From contig NC_053138.1 in NCBI RefSeq assembly GCF_016808335.1, positions 11,711,900 through 11,775,899 of the forward strand: a stretch of DNA of 64,000 bases, given 5' to 3'. This document shows, piece after piece, positions 44,901-53,269 of the stretch. The notes under the pieces are model-generated. The model had not been told where the DNA came from, did not search any database, and saw nothing but the letters and a program-made list of their open reading frames with translations. Position numbers and translations under genes: made by a program. Position 1 is the stretch's first letter. Every line of letters starts with the position of its first letter. Source of the stretch: Panicum virgatum (lineage: Eukaryota; Streptophyta; Magnoliopsida; Poales; Poaceae).

Positions 44901-46923
44901 CCCAGTTCAGTTTAGTTTTTTTTTTAGTACGTTTGAGTTGGATTTGGAAGTCAGGATAGGAAGGTGAGTCTGACGGGATTGCAGCAATAATATCCCATCT
45001 ATCAGAATTCTCGGGAGTCAACTTGAGGTCCTTCCTATAAATATAAGGGGAGATGTAACTATTTCAATTAAGTAGAGTTTAGGGTTTTCTCCACTGCCAT
45101 TTGCTACAGTTTTCTAATGTCTCGTCCTCCCTCTATCTCCCTACCTGGGCTGCCACCTCCATGGCCACTGGCCACAACCTCCTCCCTCCCCAGTAGATCA
45201 GCAACATAATGGATTAAAGCATTCCGCAACTACTAGCATAAAGAGAAATAAGAAAGCATAATTCTAAAAGAGAAACCATCTATTTCCCGGATTCAGTGGA
45301 CTAGAAACTAAAAAACTAATTGCTAGGCATGATAATTGTTTTAACCCGGTTGACCATCATATATTACAATAAGGAAATCTCCATATCAAATTAGCTAGAG
45401 TTGTATGCTACATAGAAAAAATATGTCCTCATCTTCTCTCCTCCCTCACAATGTCCCTGCCACTCTACAGCCTCCACCATGTTCATGCAGAAAAGAAAGC
45501 ACCATTGCTGGCAGACGGTTCCTCTCCTTATCATGTAGAACCAAGTAGGAGCATGAATCTCGAACACCACATGCATAGCCACTATCAGTATGTCGCATGT
45601 CAATGTCCCGGTTGGGATCACAGCCACAATATAGCAAGCAACAAGAAATAACCTACACATACCCCTATTGTTCAATGCAAGATAAATTAACTGCCTAGGT
45701 AACCAATCCATGGTTAAAACTGCCAAATATATCAAAATAGTAAGAAAATATTTAAAACGGGTACATTCAGGCCACATTGTATAAAAGAACTAACTAGATA
45801 TCCATGCTGGGGTAACAAAAATTTAAATAATTTGCATGGATGGAATAGAAAATAATTAAGCAACTGCATATGCATTGTAGTATATAGCACCCCAAGTTAC
45901 CAAGGCAATTGTGCTTGCTTCAATGATCTAGATGAGGCCAATGTGAGAATTAAAGGGGCTCGAGAGTTGCCAAACTAATCTAAGGCCAGCTAGATGACAA
46001 AATGTCGCTGGGCACCAATCTTGAAAAAAGTAAGGAACTACGGAAACACTTTTAGTAAGTTTTGATGTGCATCTAGAGCACACACTTGGCATGAGCGTGG
46101 ATATCGACAAATGACACAGAAATTGCAACAGAAGACAAGAGAGCAGTTTGCCCAGGTGCAAATTTGGATAAGGTTGCCATGGAGGTCTACCTGATGAGCT
46201 ACTGGATTTTGAGAACTAGTTAATGTCAAAGACTGGCTCAAGGAGGCAAAGACAGTTGAGAGTAACGCCCTCCAAGTCCTGAGGTGAACAGGGATGAAGG
46301 AGCTCTTGGCGAGCTTGGAGCTCAAAGATGTTAGCAGGAATATGAACCAGCATGTAGGTCCAAAGTGATTGTGGAGACTAGTTATGTCCTACCTGATGGG
46401 GGTTTTATACATAAGAATATACGATGGTTCAGAATGGCATCTCGTAAATAGGAAAATATGGAATAGAGTTTGATATATGCAGAAGTTAGCATCGCAACTG
46501 CGCAGGCAACTTAGCAGATTTTCTTACAGAAAAAAAATTACTAACCACAAAATCTCGCAGATTTGAAACTAAACATCTCGCATATCATCCTCGCAAAAGG
46601 GGGGTTCGAAATGAGGCTTACTACTAACCAGCGACGGGATGAACCGTCGAGCGCTGTGCCCTGACCGCCGCTGTCGCAGCCGCAGCGTCGCGGAGGCGGA
46701 GGAGCGGTAGCACGGAGACGCCGACCAGGAGCACGGCCCTCCTCCGCGTGGCGTCATCCGCCGCCACTGCCGCCACCGATGGGGTGCGGGCAGCGTTGGA
46801 CGCCGAGGCGAGGACGGCGGTGGGCGCCCGGGCCGCGACACCGCCGCGGGGTGCGGGGAGGAGCGCGGGGCGCGGCGGCTGCGGCGCCGGCGGCGAGAGC
46901 AGCAGGAGGTGGTGGTAGCCCAT
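41934..46923 (-). CDS. MFP1: MAR-binding filament-like protein 1 (MFP1), 757 aa, 3 exons
   Basis: Plastid-targeted, thylakoid-associated long coiled-coil protein that binds DNA (matrix attachment regions, plastid nucleoids) and is linked to starch granule positioning in leaves. Minus-strand exons 46923-46629, 44601-44396 and 43706-41934 join in phase to 757 aa; Arabidopsis MFP1 is of similar length. Residues 1-45 form a Ser/Ala/Arg-rich transit peptide. RRRAVLLVGVSVLPLLRLR is the conserved hydrophobic segment, followed by a second membrane stretch NPLAGLLNAIAIMASGVFTVLL. From residue 168 on, METKLVENEAAMS begins a continuous coiled coil of about 530 residues (LRENYEKRILDEQ through LATAKGEILRLRRQ). 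The basic C-terminus is RSPKRIYRRRKGRPAA. Intron 2 is about 2 kb and intron 1 is 689 bp. Confidence 0.93.
44602..46628 (-). other. Long intron of MFP1 with insert-like sequence
   Basis: Around 45030-45130 the plus strand reads TATAAATATAAGGGGAGATG followed by GTTTAGGGTTTTCTCC, resembling a promoter and leader or part of a retroelement. No ends or coding frame could be fixed. The rest is unremarkable AT-rich intron. Confidence 0.35.
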
Positions 46924-47713
46924 GCCGGGCGTCGCCGAGACCGAAAACCCTAGCCCCCGTCGCTCGCCGCCGCCTCGCTAGCTGGAGGCGGGTGTGGCTA
47001 ATCACGTGAGAGCATTTGTGGCAATGGAAATGGCGATGCGTTGGGGTCGGGAGTGGGTGGGAGTGGGACTAGGCACTAGGGTGGCGACGCCGCGAGGCGC
47101 AAGCGGAAGGAAACGGAGCTGGAGGAGACGGCTTCTCTTCGGACGCTGATGGGTTTTCACAGGCCTGATGGGTTTTAGAAAGGATCGTCTTAATTGGACC
47201 GGCCCACGACGCCGCAACAAAACGGGCCCATTTTTTAAACAAAAGAACTTTTTTTTCTAAATGCTATGAAAATTCCTCTATGAAAATAAACTGTTTCTGT
47301 GAAGTTTTGCGTCCAGGCCAATACAGCGTCTCGTGACTGATTTCATTCTTCAAAATGTTTGAATTTATTTCGAAGAAAATCATCCCCCTAGAAATTGTAT
47401 TTCAGAGAGCGTGATCCCGAAATGTTACACAAACTATGCTCCGCAGAGGTCTACCATCGGTGGAACGGAACTTTCTGCTACCAAACTCTTGTCGATCACA
47501 TGTCGCCAGGAACATAAGAATCCAAGTGACCTAACCTCACAAACAGTGCAAGGTGTAGCAAACAGACAACAAAATTCTGAAGAGCATTGAACCATTGATC
47601 GTACCTGTGTCTGCCCTGCATCATTGCTTAGCGACAGATCATGCACAATTCAGGCTGAAAAGACATAGTCGTTACTGAAAAAATCTACCAGAGAACGAAC
47701 AGGTTTATTTGGG

Positions 47714-47746
<33 letters not shown>

Positions 47747-47748
47747 TC

Positions 47749-47793
<45 letters not shown>

Positions 47794-48330
47794 TACAAAT
47801 TGCGGCACTTCATTTGTAAACATAATCCCATTCTTCAAATCAGTGGTTTCTAGATCCTGACTACCATCACTTAGCTCCAACTCTTTTTCATAAATCAACA
47901 GCAAGGCATCACCATGCCTTTGTCATAGCAATCACTACTGCTCGAAAACAGAATAGCCAAATTTGGACAAGCAGCTCAATGCCATTATCTCAAAATATTG
48001 TTGCAACTCAGCACGCCAACATCGTCATTGCTGCTCAGGAAGAAACCAAAGAATAGAGAAAATGAAAAGGGAACTTGCAATGCCAGTAGCCTTAGGACCA
48101 AAATTACATGCTAAAGGCATGCAAGCTCTCCACTCTAAAAGGCTGAGATATGAGATCTCAGCAAATTCTAGATGGAGCCTCCAATCCTCAATGAACGACC
48201 AATGCCACCGAATTGCTCAAATGCTGGAACAGAACTTACAAAACCAGCAAACCGATAATGGTGGTGGTGAAAACTGCAACAATTGACATTATTGATCTTC
48301 TACCCTGGCTCGCAGAGCATTGCTCCAGTG
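46924..48330. other. Region between MFP1 promoter and FLZ 3' end, with GT/GA microsatellite
   Basis: 46924-47220 is the GC-rich upstream region of MFP1. 47716-47787 is a compound (GT)n(GA)n microsatellite. The remainder has no supported gene; the last part is probably the 3' untranslated region of the FLZ gene. Confidence 0.5.
47716..47787 (+). repeat. Compound GT/GA microsatellite
   Basis: A run of GT units followed by two runs of GA units separated by TCTAAG. Confidence 0.95.
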
Positions 48331-49755
48331 TCAGGGGAGGTGGACGTCAACTGGTGCAGTCAGCACAACCATTTCGGCCATGAATATGTCATCGTTGAAG
48401 GAAGAAGATGAGCCAGCTGAGCTGAGGGAGGATATTGCTGCGCTGTTCTCATCCTCTTCAGTAAGGATTTCATTATCCCTGCAGTTCCCACTGCAGAAAG
48501 CCTTCTCACCACTGCAGAGAACATTCAGAAAATTGTTCAGTGCTCCTGGTTATTTCTAGGGTTAGTTGGATCCATGCCACTCCAATTTCTTGAAATTGGA
48601 TCTCATGTTGAAAATCATGCCATTGAGTGGCATGAATCGAATTTTCCCTATTTCTATGACCGTGAAACATGACAAAAGATACTTCTGTCAGTCTATCCAA
48701 TTCAGGAATGCTCGTCTACTAGGAAACACACGGAATTCAGATGCAAAATGCACCAACCAAACACAGATCAATCACAATCACTAGTTCATCAATATCACAA
48801 CCAAAGATTATTGGGATTGCACCAGCTGTCCAGCTTACCGGTAAATGCAGGAGTCATTGCCATCCAGCTTCTTCTTGCAAGAGACGCAGGAGCTTTCGAA
48901 CTCCTCGCCGACCTCGCCGTCATCGAAGCACTTCACCAGCCAGTAGGACTCGGCTCCTTCCTTCACTTCCATGGCATCCATGCTCTCAACAGTGCAGGGC
49001 TCCAAGATGCAGTCCCCAAAGATGCGAGTGGTCTTCGGGTTAGGACCGTGCGCAATGATGCAGGTGTAGTCCTCCGACTGCTCCACCTCCGTCGCGGACA
49101 CGGACCCGATGTACCGGCGCGGGCCGCTGATCGACGCCGGCAGGGACCCGGACGCCGGGAACTTGCCGAGATCGGCAGGATGCCTGCTCGCGCCGGGCTC
49201 AGCGCCGCCACCGGGAGCGGTGACCTCTGGACCAGACTTCACATCCCCGTAGGACCTGCTGCACGGCACCGGCTTGCCGGTGGCGGTGGCGGTGGCGGTG
49301 ACGCCGGCGCCAGCGGCGGTCCCCACATCCCCGAGCACCGGGGACGCGGCCTGGCCGCAGTCTCTCGGCTGGGTGGTGAAGGATTTGGTGAGGCGCTGCG
49401 GCAGCTTGAACGGGTGCCGCATCTGGGGCCCCAGCAGGCGGTTCCTGGCGCCGGCGGCCGGCTCGGCGGCGAGGGCGTCGTCGACGAGGCCGCCGAGCCC
49501 GAGGCGGTACGAGTCCCAGCTCCTCGGCGAGCGCGGCGACCGGAGCAGCGAGCCGCCGAGCGCGGCGAAGGGCCTGAGGTCGAGCGGCGACGTCGGGCTG
49601 CGCGCCGCCGTCGGCGAGTCGCAGTCCGGGCCGCCGCACTTGGGCGCCCCGAGCCCGACCAGCAGCCTTGGCACGGCGAAGAGCCGCGGCCTCCCGACGC
49701 CCGCGCCCGCGCCCGCCCCGGCGCCGTCGTCCGCCGCCACCCTCCTGAGCAGCAT
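48331..49755 (-). CDS. FCS-like zinc finger protein (FLZ, DUF581), 365 aa
   Basis: Plant-specific adaptor family that binds SnRK1 kinase subunits and tunes energy and stress signalling. Minus-strand exons 49755-48839 and 48511-48331 join across a 327-bp intron. The FLZ finger straddles the junction: SCVSCKKKLDGNDSCIYR in exon 1 and GEKAFCSGNCRDNEIL in exon 2, giving CX2C, about 18 residues, then FCSxxC. Upstream are family motifs: RLFAVPRLLVGLG, SPTSPLDLRPF, SPRSWDSYRLGLGGLVDDAL, and near the finger EDYTCIIAHGPNPKTTRIFGDCILE, in which IxHGPNPKTTHIF is an FLZ signature. The start MLLRRVAADDG at 49755 is preferred over an upstream in-frame ATG at 50022, because MLL[RK]R is the usual beginning and the extension is low-complexity leader. 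Confidence 0.9.
48559..48648 (+). mobile_element. Foldback MITE, copy 2 (90-bp deletion derivative) in FLZ intron
   Basis: Begins GGGTTAGTTGGATCCATGCC and ends CGAATTTTCCC, with a perfect 8-bp target duplication TATTTCTA at 48551-48558 and 48649-48656. Compared with the 133-bp copy at 15970 it lacks 43 bp between two GTGGCATGA repeats. Confidence 0.8.
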
Positions 49756-50340
49756 TCTCGCCTGAGCCCCCTGGAGAGCACGCAAGCCGAGCAGGATCAG
49801 CGCAGTGACCCAGTCGGCCAGTCCCTCCCAAAAACGACGGGCACCGAAAGGCGAGGCGAAAGCAGAAATCCCCTGCGCGAGACGCCAAATCCCAATCCCA
49901 GCACGATCCAAGGAAGCACCGGGAACTCCACCCGCAAGAACAAGGCGGCGCAAGCGGACAAGCGCCGCGCGGGGCGAGCGGCGACGGGAAGATAAAGCCA
50001 GCCGGGAGAGGAGGAATCTCACCTCACCTCACCTCACCTCCAAGTTGCGAGCAAGAAAACAGTGAAAGGAAAAAACACCCATGCGCGTCCCATCCCATCC
50101 CACCTGATCAGCTGCGCTGCGCCGTCCCCTGTTCCCTCCCTCCTCGCTCGTTCGTCGTCTCCCTCTCCCTCTCTTCTTCCCTCTCGACCGCAATGGTGCG
50201 AGGAGAGAGAGGGGGGAGGGGGGAACGGGGGGATATGGAGCGAGCCTGTGAGCGCACAGGCGCAGTAAAACGCCGCTGCGTCACTGCCTCTCTCACCGAG
50301 CGGAAGCAGGCGTGGCTTTGGCGTGCAGCGCATCAAAGGG
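49756..50340 (-). promoter_or_regulatory. Leader and promoter region of the FLZ gene
   Basis: CT-rich on the plus strand, with a four-fold CCTCA tandem at about 50020-50039, and GC-rich further upstream. No TATA box assigned. Confidence 0.4.
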
Positions 50341-50348
50341 TGTCTTTA

Positions 50349-50682
50349 GGCTGTTTGGTTCCAAAATTTTTTTCAGAAATCTCTATTACATCAAAAAAAA
50401 TCTTACCATTTTATAATATTAAATAAAATTTGTTTATAAATATTTTTTGACAACTGAGTGCTAATTCGCGAGACGAATCTAATGAGCCTAATTAATTCAT
50501 AATTTGATACAATGATGCTACAGTAACCATCCGCTAAACATAGATTAGTATACCTCATTAGATTCGTCTCGCAGTTTAGCCCTAGGGTTAAACTTTTATT
50601 TTATAATTAACTTTTATTTAATACTTCTAAATACTAAAAAGTTCCAGGGACTTAAAAAAAATCCCTGGAACCAAACAAGCCC
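50349..50682 (+). mobile_element. Tourist-like MITE, 334 bp, intact ends
   Basis: TTA duplication at 50346-50348 and 50683-50685. Ends GGCTGTTTGGTTCCA and TGGAACCAAACAAGCCC are inverted repeats. Closely related to 23627-23964, with the same inverted GCGAGACGAATCTAATGA pair. Confidence 0.88.
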
Positions 50683-50685
50683 TTA

Positions 50686-50913
50686 GTTCTAAAATTTCTC
50701 TCTCCAAACTTCATTATTCAACTATCACATCAAATCTTTTGTCTCATACATAGAGCATTAAATGTAGATAAATAAAAAAACTAATTACATATTTTTGATG
50801 TACACGACGAGATGAATTTTTTGAGCCTAGTTAAATTATAGTAGTACAATAATTATCACAAATAAAATCGGATGTGACTTTTTTTAATACTATTTTACGG
50901 ATCTAAACACAGC
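50686..50913 (+). mobile_element. MITE, second subfamily, copy 2, left end truncated
   Basis: Lies directly against the previous MITE. Contains TTTCTCTCTCCAAACTTCA, TTTTTGAGCCTAGTTAAA and ends ACGGATCTAAACACAGC, as in 27726-27984. Confidence 0.7.
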
Positions 50914-51569
50914 AAAAAAATCAGAGGAGAGGGGCAGAGAGCAGTGAGGTGACGGGTGGTGGGCTGCCTGCCTCTGCGGCCTACGCCTGCTGGGCTTGCT
51001 TCTGAAATACTCCTCCCCTCCCGCTCCGCCCATTCATGGCTGTTCAGCCGGGGGTAGCTCCACGCCGGGCTGCTCTCCCCATAGGCTGGCCGGGCTGCGA
51101 GCCTTTGTCTCACGCAGTCACACTCACTGAGTCACTGTACGCGTATAATATACGGCCGGTGGCACGACGTACGTATACGTATGAAGTCATTACATCCATT
51201 GACTGGTTGACCAGAACGGAGATAGAGTGCCACCGAATCACCAGTGACCGCGGTGAAATCTGGACGGCCAGGATGGCGTGGCAGCGGCCTGATCCGACGG
51301 CGTCCAGATGGGCACGCAGCCATGCCGGCGGACGCCTCCTTCCTCGTGTGGTGGGGCCCGCGTGGCAGGTGGAGAGAGATCTCGCGCTATCCGGGAGTCG
51401 TACGACTGTACGCTTTATGGGCGCAGCGAGCCAGCGCCGGGCCGACGATGACAATGGCCGGGCCCGCCGTGGGCCCACCGTCGAGGTGCTGGGCCCCACC
51501 GCTGGATTCCTTCTGCGTCGCCCGTTTAGTTCCCAAACCCAAAATATTTTGAGTGTCACGTCGATTTAA
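50914..51569. other. GC-rich intergenic region, no supported gene
   Basis: Mixed-frame open reading frames on both strands with no recognisable domain. Confidence 0.4.
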
Positions 51570-51815
51570 CCGGATGTCGGAAAGATTTTTCTAATACTAA
51601 AGATTTTGTTGTAATTCTTCGAATTCTCCAAGGAATCTAATAGAATAAAAAAATTAAAATTCGTAAATTATAATTAAGTAATAAAAAATAGAGAAATAAT
51701 TAAAGAATACAATCCTTGTCCATTTTTTTCTTTTTGCTTAATATACTAAAAAAGAATTCAGAAAGAGAAAATTTTCGTCATGTCACGAAGAATTCTATCT
51801 CTCGCGTAGGAATAA

Positions 51816-51950
51816 CTAGAATGAAAAAAAAGGGAATGACAAAGCATCTGGGAATAAACGATTGATTTCTATCAATAAACCTGCTAAAGCCCCAAACCAT
51901 AGAGTACTTAGCACGGGTGCTACAGAGAGATATGTTTTTATATCCCGCAT
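51816..51950 (-). pseudogene. psaJ: Nuclear copy of plastid psaJ (photosystem I subunit IX), frame still open
   Basis: 44 codons from ATG at 51950 to TAG at 51816: [20 protein letters not shown], then [18 protein letters not shown] and a short FPFF-type end. It matches plastid PsaJ along its whole length, a one-helix photosystem I protein. The frame is intact by shortness and chance. With no plant promoter or transit peptide it is unlikely to be expressed. Confidence 0.9.
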
Positions 51951-52333
51951 TGAAGATCCTCCTTCCGTATTGGAATACATATATTATCAGATACTCTTGC
52001 CTAAGATCCTTTGTATTTCTTTTGTTTAGGCGAAATTCCTAATTAAAAAAACAAAATCAATATTCTATATATATAGAATGAATCAGAATAGACGAGATTT
52101 TCCTATCCCTAAAAAAGATGACCCCTTCTTCCTATACATTACTAAGGAATAGGAATCCTTCTTTTCTAGGTGAAATTCGACTGGATTTTAGATGTATACC
52201 CTTCCTTGATTATATGAGACCAAAAACAAGAAATGACAAGAAAGTTCTATATAGATAGAGAAATAGAAGAAAATTACGATGTGAAAAACAAGAAAGGAAT
52301 TATGTACAATGGCATTGTACAACATTTTGGAAA

Positions 52334-52407
52334 AGGGATGTAGCGCAGCTTGGTAGCGCATTTGTTTTGGGTACAAAATGTCACATGTTCAAATCCTGTC
52401 ATCCCTA
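52334..52407 (+). tRNA. trnP-UGG: tRNA-Pro(UGG) pseudogene of plastid origin
   Basis: 74 bp starting AGGGATGTAGCGCAGC and ending CATCCCTA, anticodon TGG in TTTTGGGTA. The acceptor and anticodon arms pair, but the D-stem and T-stem carry changes (GCGCATTTG; CACATGTTCAAATC) that weaken pairing relative to the plastid gene as I know it. No CCA is encoded. Part of the NUPT. Confidence 0.88.
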
Positions 52408-52538
52408 CCTATTAATTCTCGCTTCCTTATGGGCAGTAGCGGGGAGATCGATTAAAGTGGTTATAACTTGAATTTGTAGATACTACACGGACGTGAGACA
52501 CGTTAAGAGTATAAAAGGATTTTCTTTTTGTTTTGAAA

Positions 52539-52612
52539 GCGCTCTTAGTTCAGTTTGGTAGAACGCGGGTCTCCAAAACTCGATGTCATAGGTTCAAATC
52601 CTACAGAGCGTG
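52539..52612 (+). tRNA. trnW-CCA: tRNA-Trp(CCA) pseudogene of plastid origin
   Basis: 74 bp, GCGCTCTTAGTTCAG to CTACAGAGCGTG, anticodon CCA in GTCTCCAAAAC. Several substitutions relative to the plastid gene (GTTTGG, ACTCG, GTCATA), mostly C to T or G to A. Part of the NUPT. Confidence 0.9.
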
Positions 52613-52784
52613 ATTCCATATATCTTATGTCAAAATAGAGTAAAATAACTTAAAAAAACAAAGTAGAATTGCAACTCCAATTTGACCTCCTCTAGACCAG
52701 AGAAGAGAGGATGTCAATCAAAAAAGAAATATTACTTAATCAAAGATCAGTTATTCTCAGCTTTAGCCTGAGCCTTACTTTAGT

Positions 52785-52985
52785 GCCATAGTACAGCTGC
52801 ATTGGCCACGTTGTACAGATGTGCTTGAAAACAAATAAAAAGTAAGGGAAGCTGCATTGACCTTACCTATAGTGCCATAGTAGTACAGCTGCATTGAGCC
52901 TTACTTTCGTTTCAAAAAATCAATAATAATGCAGCGGTACCAGTACAGCTGCATTATTTTTTTTACGAAAGTACAGCTGCATTAT
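52785..52985 (+). repeat. Imperfect repeats around AGTACAGCTGCATT
   Basis: AGTACAGCTGCATT occurs four times (about 52791, 52891, 52942, 52970), partly within a larger imperfect duplication containing CTTAC, AGTGCCATAGTA and GAGCCTTACTTT. The last two copies are a target duplication around a micro-insertion. Confidence 0.7.
52942..52985 (-). mobile_element. Ultra-short poly(T) insertion with 16-bp target duplication
   Basis: AGTACAGCTGCATTAT at 52942-52957 and 52970-52985 flanks a 12-bp insert of seven T and ACGAA. Confidence 0.6.
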
Positions 52986-53005
52986 CAACGTTGTAGATGT
53001 GATTT

Positions 53006-53269
53006 GGGTGTGTTTAGATCCGTAAAATAAGGATAAAAAGGGTCACATCGGACACTGTAGCACACTGTAGCACTTTTCGTTTGTTTATGGTAATTGTTGT
53101 CCTACCATGACCTAACTAGGCTCAGAAGATTCGTCTCGTCGTGTACATCAAAACTATGTAATTAGTTTTTTTATTTATCTACATTTAATACTCCATGCAT
53201 GAGGTAAAAAATTTGATGTGATAGGTGAATAGTGAAGTTGGAGAGAGAAATTTTGGAAGTGAACACAAC
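53006..53269 (-). mobile_element. MITE, second subfamily, copy 3, inverted
   Basis: Begins GGGTGTGTTTAGATCCGTAA and ends GGAAGTGAACACAAC; contains the reverse complement of the 27726-27984 interior (CTAACTAGGCTCAGAAGATT). Confidence 0.75.

Larger units (their letters stand above)
51570..52750. other. Nuclear plastid DNA insertion (NUPT): psaJ - trnP - trnW region
   Basis: About 1.2 kb of AT-rich plastid sequence with psaJ on the minus strand and trnP-UGG then trnW-CCA on the plus strand. This is the order and relative orientation in grass plastomes, where petG, trnW, trnP, psaJ and rpl33 follow each other. Point changes in both tRNAs show it is an old nuclear copy and not contamination. Borders are approximate: sequence becomes plastid-like near 51570 and nuclear-like near 52750. 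Confidence 0.9.

Noticed and set aside
47716..47787. CRISPR-like or structured repeat array
   Set aside because: Simple dinucleotide microsatellite without spacers; no CRISPR array is expected or seen in this plant DNA.
49756..50022. N-terminal extension of the FLZ gene to an upstream in-frame ATG
   Set aside because: The extension is Arg/Leu-rich leader sequence; family members begin at the MLLR-type Met at 49755.
52334..52612. Functional nuclear tRNA-Pro and tRNA-Trp genes
   Set aside because: Both are plastid-type tRNAs in plastid gene order with psaJ, carry stem-disrupting substitutions and sit in a plastid-derived block.
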